A stretch of 64,000 bases of DNA from Pseudomonas sp. MWU13-2105 (GCF_023242315.1 NZ_JALLIY010000002.1:310001-374000); one strand, 5' to 3'; numbered from the stretch's first letter, positions 45,066 through 53,820 are shown. The notes: generated by a model from the letters alone, not told the origin. Translations and numbers: made by a program.

Positions 45066-45580
45066 GTCGGTTCGCCGTACAGCGCGATATAACACTGGCG
45101 AATGCCCTGGGCCAGGTATTGGCGCACCCGGGGCACGGAAACCCCGAGCTTTTCGGCGATCTCGGCATGACCGAGGCCATCCAGGCGGCTGTGGAGGAAC
45201 GCGGCGCGGGCCTTGCTCGACAGTTTGCCCAGCAGCCGGTCGATGGCCCGCAGGTCCTCGAGGATCAGGTGCTGTGCTTCCGGGGACGGTTGCTCGTCTT
45301 CCGGGATCAGCAGCAGTTCACCGAGGTAGGCCTGTTCCAGCGCGGCGCGGCGGAAGTGATCGAACAGCAGGCCCTTGGCGATGGCCACCAGGAACGCCCG
45401 GGGTTGCCGAGGGTTGGGCAGTTGGTCGCGGCCCAGCAGGCGGACGAAGGTGTCCTGGCTCAGGTCTTCGGCCCGCTGCGGGCAAGCGATGTTGCGGCGC
45501 AGCCACGCCAGAAGCCAGCTGCGATGGTCGCGATACAACGCACCGACAAGGGCATGATGGGGGCTTCGGACTGACGACAA
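45062..45580 (-). CDS. FecI-like ECF sigma factor
   Basis: A 172-residue iron-starvation ECF sigma factor. Region 2 is ALYRDHRSWLLAWLRRNIAC to AEDLSQDTFVRLLGR and RAFLVAIAKGLLFDHFRRAA. Region 4 is AFLHSRLDGLGHAEIAEKLG, VSVPRVRQYLAQGIRQCYIA. An in-frame TGA just upstream limits the start to the TTG at 45580, with GGTGA at 7 bases; the only later option (TTG at codon 15) would cut into region 2. A Fur-like box lies at 45606-45624. It probably drives transcription of the TonB-dependent receptor. Confidence 0.9.
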   Translation of the reverse strand: MSSVRSPHHALVGALYRDHRSWLLAWLRRNIACPQRAEDLSQDTFVRLLGRDQLPNPRQPRAFLVAIAKGLLFDHFRRAALEQAYLGELLLIPEDEQPSPEAQHLILEDLRAIDRLLGKLSSKARAAFLHSRLDGLGHAEIAEKLGVSVPRVRQYLAQGIRQCYIALYGEPT

Positions 45581-45605
45581 CGGACATCACCGACAAGAAG
45601 TTTAA

Positions 45606-45624
45606 ACTAACGAGAATTATTCGC
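45606..45624 (-). promoter_or_regulatory. Candidate Fur box upstream of the FecI-like gene
   Basis: Read on the minus strand, GCGAATAATTCTCGTTAGT matches the 19-base Fur consensus GATAATGATAATCATTATC at 11 positions by my count, with the core AATNATTCTCGTT typical of Pseudomonas. It is 26-44 bases upstream of the sigma start, a fitting place for iron repression. Confidence 0.6.
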
Positions 45625-45705
45625 GATTGTGTCAGGGCGCTGGAAAAGGCGCAATGGCTGCTGGTCGGTTGGCCGTGTGCCATTTGTCTGGATGGACATG
45701 GACCT

Positions 45706-45790
45706 TGTGGGAGCCGGCTTGCTGGCGATGAGGCCCTCAGGTACTGCGGCGCCAGGACTGACGCTTCCGCGGGCAAGCTCCGCTCCCACA
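45706..45790. repeat. Mixed-arm REPIN
   Basis: The left arm is of the GTGGGAGCCGGCTTGCTGGC type and the right arm the complement of the GTGGGAGCGGAGCTTGCCCGCG type, so the two arms come from different subfamilies. It lies between the exonuclease gene and the iron sigma gene. Confidence 0.7.
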
Positions 45791-45807
45791 AGAGGATGTG
45801 GCAGCCT

Positions 45808-46515
45808 TTAGAAGGAAGGCGTCTGCTGGCGACGCTTCCACTGGCCCAGACGCTGTTGCAGATTCAGCGGGCTATGGATCTGCTGCTGCCGCGCCCGGCT
45901 GAACAGGATCAACGCCAGTTCGGCGGTGGCCAGGGCATCGGCGCTGGCGTTATGCCGATCTTCCACCTGCAGCTTGAAATACTCGATCCAATCGTCAAGC
46001 CCGGCTTCGCGCAAGGTCGCCCGCGGGCACAGCAATGGCGCTATATCGGCAACGTCGAAAAATGGATGTTGCAGGCGGTAACCGAGGCTGTCTTTCAGGG
46101 CGCGCGCAAGCATGTGCTGGTCGAAGGGCGCATGGAACGCCAGCAGCGGGCTGTCGCCGACGAACTCCATGAACTCCAGCAAGGCTTGCGCCGGATCGCT
46201 GCCAGCGGCCAACGCACTCGGACCCAGGCCATGGATCAGCACGCTGGGATTGACGCTCTGCCCGGGGCGCAGCAACGTCCGTTCGAAACACTGGCCGAGG
46301 TCGATGGCGCCATCTTCGATGACCACCGCGCCGATGGACAGCACCTGGTCGCGGCTCAGGTTCAGGCCGCTGGTTTCCAGGTCGACGACAATCCAGCGCT
46401 GGTCCCGCAGCGAGCACTCGCCCAGGGGCTTGGCGGCGGGCAACTGGCTGAGCCGTGCCAGTGTCGTGGCATCCAGTGTCGGTCCGCTGGCTCTCAGCCA
46501 GGAAAACAGCTTCAC
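45808..46515 (-). CDS. DnaQ-like 3'-5' exonuclease
   Basis: A 235-residue DEDD exonuclease. Exo I is IVVDLETSGLNLSRDQVLSI, Exo II LLAFHAPFDQHMLAR, and Exo III DRHNASADALATAELAL, which identifies the DEDDh type. Its role may be in DNA or RNA trimming; it is not the polymerase III epsilon subunit itself, having an N-terminal extension (LFSWLRASGPTLDATTLARL). The GTG start overlaps the stop of the cNMP/CBS gene. The same pairing of these two genes is seen in other proteobacteria. Confidence 0.87.
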   Translation of the reverse strand: MKLFSWLRASGPTLDATTLARLSQLPAAKPLGECSLRDQRWIVVDLETSGLNLSRDQVLSIGAVVIEDGAIDLGQCFERTLLRPGQSVNPSVLIHGLGPSALAAGSDPAQALLEFMEFVGDSPLLAFHAPFDQHMLARALKDSLGYRLQHPFFDVADIAPLLCPRATLREAGLDDWIEYFKLQVEDRHNASADALATAELALILFSRARQQQIHSPLNLQQRLGQWKRRQQTPSF

Positions 46516-48446
46516 AGTTGATACCGCAAGGCCAGGCTGCTTTGCAGGCGTTGCGCCTGGCGCAGGGCTTCGCGCAGGATGCGCCGGTCCAGCTGGTTGA
46601 GGCTGTCCGGATCGACCCGGTTGGAGTGCGGCAGGTTGTGCCGGGTTTGCAGTTGATGCTGCTGCAGGCGGGTCTGCTGGATGAAGTGGTAGGCCTCCTC
46701 ATAGGCCGCGCCGTCAAGGCGTTCGATCACCTCCTTGGCCACCAGCTGGCGCAGGCGTTCGATGGTATTGCCGGCTTCGACGCCATTGGCCAGCGCCAGC
46801 AGGCGGGCGCCGTCGACGAAGGGGGTCAGGCCCTGGACTTTTAGGTCCAGGGTCGCCTTGTCGCCACCGTTGCGAGTCAGCACGAACTCGCGCAAACGAC
46901 CCACTGGCGGGCGCTGGCGCAAGGCATTGTCGGCCATCATGCGCTGGAACAGCCGGTTGTCGGCGACCTGCTCGAGGATGCCCTGGCGCAGTTGTTCGCA
47001 GCCCTGCTCCTCGCCCCAGACCACCCGCAAATCGAAATAGATGCTCGATGCCAGCAGGTTTTCCGGGGTGGCTTCGCGAATAAAGGCGGCAAACAGCCGC
47101 GCCCATTCGGCCCGCGACAGGCACAGCTTGGGGTTGCCTGCCATGATGTTGCCCTTGCACAGGCTGAAACCGCACAGTGCCAGGTTCTGGTTGATCTGCT
47201 GCGCCAGGGGCAGCAGCTTGCCGCGAATCTCGGCGGCCTGCGCGGCATCGCGGGCCTCGAAGAGGATGCCATTGTCCTGGTCGGTGTACAGCGTCTGTTC
47301 GCGGCGGCCTTCGCTGCCGAAGCACAGCCAGCTGAACGGCACGCCCGGGTCGCCCTTGTCGGCCAGGGTCAGTTCGATGACCCGGCAGACGCTGTGGTCG
47401 TTGAGCAAGGTGATGATCTGGGTAATCTGGGTCGACGATGCACCATGGGCCAGCATGCGTTCCACCAACGGGCCGATCTCGCCGCGAATGGCAATCAGGC
47501 TGTCCAGGCGTGGCGCGCTACGGATGGTCCGCGCCAGGTGCACCAGGTCGACCCGCTGCAGGGAAAACAGGTCGCGTTCGGACACCACGCCGCACAGGCG
47601 CTGCTCCTTGACCAGGCAGACGTGGGCGATGTGCCGTTCGGTCATGGCAATCGCGGCGTCGAAGGCGCTGTGGTCCGGGCTCAGGGCAAAAGGCGCCTGG
47701 GTCATGTGCCGGTCGATGGGTTGGCTGAAGTCCTGGACGCCATCGGCCACCACCTGGCGCAGGTCGCGCAGGGTGAAGATACCGACCGGAGCCTTGGCTT
47801 CATTGACCACCACGATGCTGCCGACCTGTTGCTCGTGCATCAGGCTCACCGCTTCGCGCAGCGGGGTGCCTGGGCTGCAGGTCACGGGGTGACGCATTGC
47901 CAGTTCGCCCAGGCGGCTGTTGAGCGAATATTGGGTGCCCAGGGTTTCCACGGCCTTGCGCTGGACCTGCTGGTTGATCTGGTCGAGCAGGCTGCTGACG
48001 CTGCGCAGGGCAAAGTTGCGAAAAACCTCGGAGGAGGAGAACAGCTTGATGAACGCCGCTTTGTTCAATTGCAGGCAGAAGGTGTCTTCGCCGGCCAGGT
48101 GTTCGGTCCGGGTGGCCCGTTCGCCGAGCAACGCCGCTAGGGGGAAACACTCGCCGCTGGTGATCTCGAAGACGGTTTCGGTACCGTCCTTGGCGGTGTA
48201 CGGGCGTTCGCCGACCACGCGGCCCTGCTTGACGATATAAAAGTGTTCCACCGGCCCGTCGTTGGGCTTGATGATGCTCTCGCCAGTGCCGTAGAAACGC
48301 AACTGGCACTGCTCGACCAGATAGGCCAGGTGGGTGTTCTCCATCTGGTTGAAGGGCGGGAATCGCTGCAGGAACTGCAAGGTGCCGTGGATGTTCTGCA
48401 ACACCGCAGTCTTCCCGGCCTGGGTAAAAGCATCCGCTTTGCTCAT
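46512..48446 (-). CDS. cNMP-binding/CBS/DUF294 nucleotidyltransferase-like protein
   Basis: A 644-residue protein. A cyclic-nucleotide-binding domain (about 15-140: FLQRFPPFNQMENTHLAYLV, FYIVKQGRVVGERPYTAKDG) is followed by two CBS domains (about 170-290: MRHPVTCSPGTPLREAVSLM, IFTLRDLRQVVADG, VVSERDLFSLQRV). Then comes a DUF294 nucleotidyltransferase-like domain with SWLCFGSEGRREQTLYTDQD, containing the GSxGRxEQ...DxD pattern, and a C-terminal substrate-binding helical domain. It is a signal-integrating protein of unknown output. ATG 48446 gives the usual MSKADAF start; an ATG at 48503 is possible. Coupled to the exonuclease gene. Confidence 0.88.
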   Translation of the reverse strand: MSKADAFTQAGKTAVLQNIHGTLQFLQRFPPFNQMENTHLAYLVEQCQLRFYGTGESIIKPNDGPVEHFYIVKQGRVVGERPYTAKDGTETVFEITSGECFPLAALLGERATRTEHLAGEDTFCLQLNKAAFIKLFSSSEVFRNFALRSVSSLLDQINQQVQRKAVETLGTQYSLNSRLGELAMRHPVTCSPGTPLREAVSLMHEQQVGSIVVVNEAKAPVGIFTLRDLRQVVADGVQDFSQPIDRHMTQAPFALSPDHSAFDAAIAMTERHIAHVCLVKEQRLCGVVSERDLFSLQRVDLVHLARTIRSAPRLDSLIAIRGEIGPLVERMLAHGASSTQITQIITLLNDHSVCRVIELTLADKGDPGVPFSWLCFGSEGRREQTLYTDQDNGILFEARDAAQAAEIRGKLLPLAQQINQNLALCGFSLCKGNIMAGNPKLCLSRAEWARLFAAFIREATPENLLASSIYFDLRVVWGEEQGCEQLRQGILEQVADNRLFQRMMADNALRQRPPVGRLREFVLTRNGGDKATLDLKVQGLTPFVDGARLLALANGVEAGNTIERLRQLVAKEVIERLDGAAYEEAYHFIQQTRLQQHQLQTRHNLPHSNRVDPDSLNQLDRRILREALRQAQRLQSSLALRYQL

Positions 48447-48696
48447 GACCGCTACCGCTTTTTGTTCGTTGTGGTGGGTGCGAAGAATCGCTGTTGCAAG
48501 CATGGTCGGCCCCCGCTTCCCGGGTGCCCATTGGACGTAAGTCTAGGTTTGTGAAATGACCTACAGTTGAATAAGCAGATTCTTAACAAATATCGACTTG
48601 GAAAACTTTCCGACGAAGTGCACATTGAGCATCCGTTTAGCGATGTCTGAGCACTGTGCTAGGGAATTGGATTGCCAAGGGATACCAGAGAGCCGT

Positions 48697-49140
48697 ATGT
48701 CCGACCACGATATTTTGAGCGATGCCGAGCGCGAGGCCATTCTGCAGGTGATGCAGGCGCCGCAATTGTCGTATCAGCGGGTCCTGATCGTCGATGACGA
48801 TCAGGATGCCCGGGAACTGCTGTCGGAAATCCTGGCCCTGCACGATATCCATTGCGTGACCGCCGCCAGTGGCGCGGCCGCCTTTGCCTTGCTGGAGTCC
48901 AACCGCGGCATCGGCCTGCTGATCACCGATTTGCGCATGGCCGACGACGGGCTGGACCTGATCCGCAAGGTGCGCGGCTCGGAGCGGGCGGCGTTGCCGA
49001 TCATCATCGTCTCGGGCAATGCCGATGTGCGCGATGCCATTGATGCGATGCATTTGAGCGTGGTGGATTTCCTGCTCAAGCCTATCGATACCACGCAGTT
49101 GCTGAAGCTGGTCAAGCGCGAGCTGGGGATGGTGGTGTAG
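48697..49140 (+). CDS. Stand-alone response regulator receiver protein
   Basis: A 147-residue single-domain receiver. After about 27 leading residues come RVLIVDDDQDARELLSEILA (acidic pocket), D78 in LLITDLRMADDGLDLI, the signalling Ser in IIIVSGNADVRDAIDA and Lys in FLLKPIDTTQLLKLV. No output domain is present. The IIIVSGNADVRD segment resembles receivers in phosphorelay chains. No kinase gene is adjacent. AGAG lies upstream of ATG 48697. The stop codon lies inside a REP palindrome. Confidence 0.85.
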   Translation: MSDHDILSDAEREAILQVMQAPQLSYQRVLIVDDDQDARELLSEILALHDIHCVTAASGAAAFALLESNRGIGLLITDLRMADDGLDLIRKVRGSERAALPIIIVSGNADVRDAIDAMHLSVVDFLLKPIDTTQLLKLVKRELGMVV

Positions 49141-49162
49141 GAGCGAGCAAGCTCGCTCCTAC
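49137..49162. repeat. Perfect 12-bp REP palindrome overlapping a stop codon
   Basis: GTAGGAGCGAGC-AA-GCTCGCTCCTAC includes the TAG stop of the receiver gene, so the element forms the very end of that coding region. It can fold into a stable hairpin. Confidence 0.8.
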
Positions 49163-49195
49163 TAAGGTGTGCGGCGCAGCAGGATGCCTGGAATG

Positions 49196-49229
49196 AAAAA
49201 GCCCTGATCGTTACCGATCAGGGCTTTTT
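49196..49229. terminator. Bidirectional intrinsic terminator
   Basis: AAAAAGCCCTGATCG-TTAC-CGATCAGGGC then TTTTTG; perfect 10-bp GC stem with A- and T-runs on the two sides. It serves the receiver gene and the convergent glcB gene, whose stop is 16 bases away. Confidence 0.93.
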
Positions 49230-49244
49230 GTTTTCAGCGCGGGA

Positions 49245-51422
49245 TTACAGGCCGTTACGGGCCTTGAACTCGCGACGCCGACGGTGCAGCACCGGTTCGG
49301 TGTAGCCGTTGGGCTGCTTGGTCCCTTCGATCACCAGTTCGACCGCCGCCTGGAAGGCGATGTTGCTGTCGAAGTCCGGGGCCAGCGGGCGGTATAGCGC
49401 ATCACCGGCATTCTGCCGATCGACCACCGGAGCCATGCGCTTGAGGCTTTCCATGACCTGGTCCTGGGTGACCACGCCATGGCGCAGCCAGTTGGCGATG
49501 TGCTGGCTGGAAATGCGCAGGGTGGCGCGGTCTTCCATCAGGCCGACATCATGGATGTCCGGCACCTTCGAGCAACCGACACCCTGGTCGATCCAGCGCA
49601 CCACGTAGCCGAGGATACCCTGGGCGTTGTTGTCCAGTTCGTTGCGGATGTCCTCGGCCGACCAGTCGGTATTGCTCGCCAACGGGATGGTCAGGATATC
49701 GTCGAGCGAAGCCCGCGCGCGCTTGGCCAGTTCGGCCTGGCGGGCGAACACGTCGACCTTGTGGTAATGCAGCGCGTGCAACGCGGCGGCGGTGGGCGAT
49801 GGCACCCAGGCGGTATTGGCTCCGGCCAGTGGATGGGCGATCTTCTGTTCGAGCATCGCTGCCATCAGGTCGGGCATGGCCCACATGCCCTTGCCGATCT
49901 GGGCGCGACCTTGCAGGCCGGTGCTCAAACCGATATCGACGTTCCAGTTCTCGTAGGCGCCGATCCATTTCTCAGTCTTCATGGCCGCCTTGCGCACCAT
50001 CGCGCCGGCCTCCATGGAGGTGTGGATCTCGTCGCCGGTACGGTCGAGGAAGCCGGTGTTGATGAACACCACGCGCTCGCTGGCGGCCTTGATGCAGGCT
50101 TTCAGGTTGACGGTGGTGCGTCGCTCTTCGTCCATGATCCCGACTTTCAGGGTGTTGCGCGGCAGGTTCAGGACGTCTTCGATACGGCCGAACAGCTCGT
50201 TGGTGAACGCGGCTTCTTCCGGGCCGTGCATCTTCGGCTTGACGATATAGACCGAGCCGGTGCGGCTGTTCTTGCGCACGCTGTTGCCGTTGAGGCTGTG
50301 GATCGCCGCGAGGCTGGTGACCAGGCCGTCGAGGATGCCTTCAGGCACTTCGTTGCCATGGCTGTCGAGGATCGCGTCGATGGTCATCAGGTGACCGACG
50401 TTGCGCACGAACAGCAGTGAGCGACCGTGCAGGCTCAGTTCGCTGCCGTCGACGGCGGTGTAGGTGCGGTCGGCGTTCATCGTGCGGGTGAAGGTGGTGC
50501 CGCCCTTGGCAACCTGTTCCGCCAGGTCGCCCTTCATCAGGCCGAGCCAGTTGCGGTAGATCACCACCTTGTCATCGGCATCGACGGCGGCGACCGAGTC
50601 TTCGCAGTCCATGATGGTGGTCAGGGCCGCTTCCATCAGCAGGTCCTTGACGCCGGCGGCGTCGGTCTGGCCGACCGGGCTGCTGGCGTCGATCTGGATT
50701 TCGAAGTGCAGGCCATGGTTCTTCAGCAGGATCGCGCCAGGGGCCGCGGCCTGACCTTGGAATCCGATCAACTGGGCGTCGTTGCGCAGGCCGCTGTTGG
50801 TGCCGCCCTTGAGGCTGACCACCAGCTTGCCGTCGACGATCTTGTAGCCCACCGAGTCGACATGGGAGCCGGCCGCCAGGGGCGCGGCTTCGTCGAGGAA
50901 GGCGCGGGCGAAGGCGATGACCTTGTCGCCACGGACCTTGTTGTAGCCTTTGCCTTTTTCCGCGCCGTCGGCTTCGCTGATGGCATCGGTGCCATAGAGC
51001 GCGTCATACAGCGAGCCCCAGCGGGCGTTCGAGGCGTTGAGGGCGAAACGCGCGTTCATTACCGGCACCACCAGCTGCGGGCCGGCCATGCGGGCGATCT
51101 CGTCGTCGACATTCTGGGTAGTGGCTTGGAAATCCGCCGCTTCTGGCAGCAGGTAACCAATGTCTTGCAGGAAGGCTTTGTAAGCCACGGGGTCGTGGGC
51201 CTGGCCGGCCCGGGACTGGTGCCAGGCGTCGATGCGAGCCTGGAAATCATCGCGTTTGGCGAGTAGGGCCTGGTTCTTCGGCGCCAGGTCATGGATGACC
51301 TTGTCGGCACCGGCCCAGAACTGGTCGGCGGTCAGGCCGGTACCGGGAATGGCTTCGTGGTTCACGAAGTCGAACAGGACTTTGGCGACCTGAAGGCCAC
51401 CGACTTGAACGTGTTCAGTCAT
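49245..51422 (-). CDS. glcB: Malate synthase G
   Basis: A 725-residue enzyme of the expected G-type length. Motifs include [20 protein letters not shown] (catalytic Asp/Glu region), [40 protein letters not shown] and the [20 protein letters not shown] region. It condenses glyoxylate with acetyl-CoA to malate, completing the glyoxylate shunt or glycolate use. ATG 51422 follows GAGG. The gene stands alone: no glc or isocitrate lyase gene is next to it. A 7-bp dyad lies about 175 bases upstream. Confidence 0.96.
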   Translation of the reverse strand: MTEHVQVGGLQVAKVLFDFVNHEAIPGTGLTADQFWAGADKVIHDLAPKNQALLAKRDDFQARIDAWHQSRAGQAHDPVAYKAFLQDIGYLLPEAADFQATTQNVDDEIARMAGPQLVVPVMNARFALNASNARWGSLYDALYGTDAISEADGAEKGKGYNKVRGDKVIAFARAFLDEAAPLAAGSHVDSVGYKIVDGKLVVSLKGGTNSGLRNDAQLIGFQGQAAAPGAILLKNHGLHFEIQIDASSPVGQTDAAGVKDLLMEAALTTIMDCEDSVAAVDADDKVVIYRNWLGLMKGDLAEQVAKGGTTFTRTMNADRTYTAVDGSELSLHGRSLLFVRNVGHLMTIDAILDSHGNEVPEGILDGLVTSLAAIHSLNGNSVRKNSRTGSVYIVKPKMHGPEEAAFTNELFGRIEDVLNLPRNTLKVGIMDEERRTTVNLKACIKAASERVVFINTGFLDRTGDEIHTSMEAGAMVRKAAMKTEKWIGAYENWNVDIGLSTGLQGRAQIGKGMWAMPDLMAAMLEQKIAHPLAGANTAWVPSPTAAALHALHYHKVDVFARQAELAKRARASLDDILTIPLASNTDWSAEDIRNELDNNAQGILGYVVRWIDQGVGCSKVPDIHDVGLMEDRATLRISSQHIANWLRHGVVTQDQVMESLKRMAPVVDRQNAGDALYRPLAPDFDSNIAFQAAVELVIEGTKQPNGYTEPVLHRRRREFKARNGL

Positions 51423-51594
51423 TGCTTGCCTCACTCTGCTCAGCTATTCAGCTCTTCTGTTTAAAGCCTTGCGTGCTTCTCTGAACACAGTACCAGAACA
51501 TGCCCTCGCGGGCGGCTGGGCTCGCCCGGCCGACCTGAGCCGGCGGGGCTTTCCGTGATCTCACAGACACTCGGGCAGACGTCCATCCAACGTT

Positions 51595-51622
51595 ATGTAG
51601 TGCGTGCCGGCGCATACTACAT
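51595..51622. promoter_or_regulatory. Dyad in the glcB upstream gap
   Basis: ATGTAGT and ACTACAT arms around 14 bases, extended by GCG/CGC with a two-base bulge. It lies in a 581-base gap between glcB and the beta-trefoil genes that otherwise shows AT-rich probable promoter sequence (TGAAAATTAGACTAAATACG) and no convincing gene. It may be an operator for glcB. Confidence 0.35.
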
Positions 51623-52003
51623 GATGCATTGCGGTTGTGAAAATTAGACTAAATACGTCGTTTCGCGACCATTGGGTTCTGTCCGGTCACGCACTAGCCG
51701 CTGATGCTCTCAAGAAAAGCATGGATTGTTCCAGATAAATCTGAAAATCGTACACGATTTGTTTTTCGGTCGGTTGACTGGCTGGAGGGGCGGCGGTGAC
51801 TGTCGGGGAGGGGGCTTGGCTTCAAGTGCGGGCTTAGCGTCGCCGGTCAGTCAGGGCCAGGTGCAAGCTTGCGCCTTTCATTCTCAAGCTATACTGGGGG
51901 GTTGGGTATTATGTATCAGCCAGTCGTTGGCAAGCTGCCTCGGGTTTTCGCCATTGCTGTATCCATTGCTGTTGCCTCAATCAGCAAGCAAAGGAGAACG
52001 GCA

Positions 52004-52495
52004 ATGAAAAAGAGCACCAAAACCCCTGAACCTGCAACGCCAGACCAGGCGCTTGAAGATGGCCCAAGCCGGGGAGGATCTGTTTCAGCAGGGACACAAA
52101 AAATATTCACGGCTTTGAACTTCGGAGATAGTTTTCTTTTTTTTCGCAGCGCATCCGATCCTATAATAAGGATTACAAGTAAGTCCGGTCCGTTTTACCT
52201 CTGGGTGTTAACTTATAGCGACTTAAAAAAGGCTTATCAAATCAGAAGTGCCACCGCTGACAGGGTCATGACTGCGGCTAGTTCTAAAGATGAAGTCCTT
52301 GCTGCAGTTGATAGTGGGCAGGATAGTCAATTTTGGAAAATTACGGATGCGGGAAGTAATTATATGTATATCGAAAATCTAGCCTTTTCCGGTAAGGTTT
52401 TGTCTGTCGAAGGAGCCAGTGCGGCAGACGATACTGAGGTCCTCTGCCTCAGACGCACAGGGGCCAACAGTCAAAAATTCAAAGTTGTATTATGA
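52004..52495 (+). CDS. Beta-trefoil (ricin-like) domain protein
   Basis: A 163-residue protein with a polar Pro/Ser/Gly-rich leader (MKKSTKTPEPATPDQALEDG). It then has repeats of a ricin-type beta-trefoil: AYQIRSATADRVMTAASS, SQFWKITDAGSNYMYIENLA and FSGKVLSVEGASAADDTEVL, ending ANSQKFKVVL, which resembles the QxW/F element closing each lobe. The DNA is clearly more AT-rich than its neighbours, suggesting acquisition. AAGGAGAA lies 7 bases before ATG 52004. No signal peptide. A hairpin terminator follows, and a second related ORF lies downstream. Confidence 0.65.
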   Translation: MKKSTKTPEPATPDQALEDGPSRGGSVSAGTQKIFTALNFGDSFLFFRSASDPIIRITSKSGPFYLWVLTYSDLKKAYQIRSATADRVMTAASSKDEVLAAVDSGQDSQFWKITDAGSNYMYIENLAFSGKVLSVEGASAADDTEVLCLRRTGANSQKFKVVL

Positions 52496-52528
52496 GTGCT
52501 GTTTTTGGCAAGCAGATGCAAGAGTGGC

Positions 52529-52554
52529 CAGGGGCGTAAAAACCCCTGATTTTT
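52529..52554 (+). terminator. Intrinsic terminator after the first beta-trefoil gene
   Basis: CAGGGG-CGTAAAAA-CCCCTG followed by ATTTTT, 33 bases after the stop. A second inverted repeat (CCCAACT...AGTTGGG, about 52564-52588) follows. Confidence 0.7.
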
Positions 52555-52584
52555 GCTGTCGGGGCCCAACTCGTCACCGGTCAG

Positions 52585-52968
52585 TTGGGCAAGCTTGCGC
52601 TTTTCACTTTGCATGGCAATGATCACGTGGTCAGTATTGCCAGTGATCTGCTGTTCGTGCTCTGGATGATAGAACCAGCCGGCAGAGATGGTTACACAAT
52701 TCAATGTTTTCCATTCGACTTGTACTTGGCTATAGGGGATCTCGGTGAGCTCATCGTTACAAGCAAGTCCATGCCTTTTGATATATGGTGGGATTTCGAA
52801 GAGTCAAGACCCGATTATGTATATATACGTAGATCTGCAGCTAACTCGGAAGTTTTGACTCTTTCTTCCTTCAGCGAGAATAGTCCCGTCCTCGTTGCTG
52901 ACAAGAGCGGGGGCCTGGCCAACGAGAAGCAAATGTTCAGGCGGTGTCATAAGTTTCCAGGTGCTTAG
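52585..52968 (+). CDS. Second beta-trefoil-like ORF, possibly a degenerate gene
   Basis: A 127-residue frame beginning only with a TTG (no ribosome site), so the 5' end may be lost. Its second half aligns by eye with the preceding protein: GYTIQCFPFDLYLAIGD against AYQIRSATADRVMTAAS, then DYVYIRRSAANSEVLTLSSF against NYMYIENLAFSGKVLSVEGA, and both close with N-x-QxF-type ends. The gene may be a tandem duplicate that has lost its start through decay, or a gene with a non-standard start. The base composition is AT-rich like its neighbour. Confidence 0.45.
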   Translation: MGKLALFTLHGNDHVVSIASDLLFVLWMIEPAGRDGYTIQCFPFDLYLAIGDLGELIVTSKSMPFDIWWDFEESRPDYVYIRRSAANSEVLTLSSFSENSPVLVADKSGGLANEKQMFRRCHKFPGA

Positions 52969-53082
52969 CCCGGTAGGTGTTGTGCAAGCCTCTGCAAGAA
53001 CGGAGGCTTGTTTTTTCAAGCCCGTCGTCGTGGGGGCACCCCTTGCCTATACTGGACCGATCAACGACAAGAGGGCTATCCC

Positions 53083-53604
53083 GTGGACCATCTCGTACTG
53101 ACTGTATTCGCACCCGACAAGGCCGGCCAGGTCGAACAGATTGCCCTGTGTATCGCCGAGCACGGCGGCAACTGGCTGGAAAGCCGTATGTCGGGCCTGG
53201 CCGGGCAGTTTGTCGGGATTGTCCGGGTCGAGGCGCCGACCCAGGCCCATGATGCGTTGATCAAGGCGCTCCAGGCACTCGCCAGCCAGGGTATCCAGAT
53301 CCAGGTGATTCCCGGTAGCGGCGAAACTCCCGGCCAGTGGAAACCCATCGCGATGGAACTGGTGGGCAATGATCGCCCGGGTATTGTGCGGGATATCACC
53401 CGATTGCTGACTGAACAGGGCATCAACCTGGAGCAACTGGTGACCGACGTGAGCCCCGCGCCCATGAGCGGTGACCTGCTGTTTCATGCCGAGGCGATCC
53501 TGGCGGTGCCCCTGGAGCTGCCGCTGGAAGCCTTGCAGTCGTGCCTGGAAACCCTGGCCGATGAGCTGATGGTGGAGTTGATGTTGCGCGGCGACGAAGA
53601 GTGA
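53083..53604 (+). CDS. ACT-domain protein, GcvR-like
   Basis: A 173-residue protein with two ACT domains: VLTVFAPDKAGQVEQIALCI (residues 4-80) and PIAMELVGNDRPGIVRDITR (about 88-170). This is the layout of GcvR, which in E. coli antagonises GcvA to repress glycine cleavage genes in response to glycine. GTG 53083 has GAGGG at about 8 bases and the sequence begins with the conserved VDHLVLTV; an upstream ATG at 53008 would add a non-conserved leader. It is followed by two DnaA-type boxes. A role in glycine sensing is inferred from the family. Confidence 0.85.
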   Translation: MDHLVLTVFAPDKAGQVEQIALCIAEHGGNWLESRMSGLAGQFVGIVRVEAPTQAHDALIKALQALASQGIQIQVIPGSGETPGQWKPIAMELVGNDRPGIVRDITRLLTEQGINLEQLVTDVSPAPMSGDLLFHAEAILAVPLELPLEALQSCLETLADELMVELMLRGDEE

Positions 53605-53636
53605 GGCGGGTTATCCAGTTTTAACGGGGACGGGCC

Positions 53637-53757
53637 TGTGGATAACCTGGGGAGAGCCGGCGCCCGGCCAGGCCGGCCGGGGCTTTCCAAGACTTGAGCG
53701 AAAAACGAGCAGTTTCAAGGGCTTGTGCACAAACGCCGTGGACCGGCTTGTGGATAA
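53637..53757. repeat. Two perfect DnaA boxes in the gcvR/rarD gap
   Basis: TGTGGATAA occurs at 53637-53645 and 53749-53757, both preceded by a GCCTG/GGCTTG context and followed by CCT. They lie between convergent genes. A partial TTATCCAG is at 53611. Whether DnaA binds is not shown. Confidence 0.45.
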
Positions 53758-53820
53758 CCTTGGGGTAGAAGCCTACAGCCCAAGTGCAGCAAGGTATGCA
53801 GGCTTTTGTGTGTTTTTTGA

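Noticed and set aside
44812..46521. 569-residue plus-strand ORF spanning sigma, REP and exonuclease genes
   Set aside because: It crosses several real minus-strand genes and a REP element and shows low-complexity Arg/Gly/Ala sequence.
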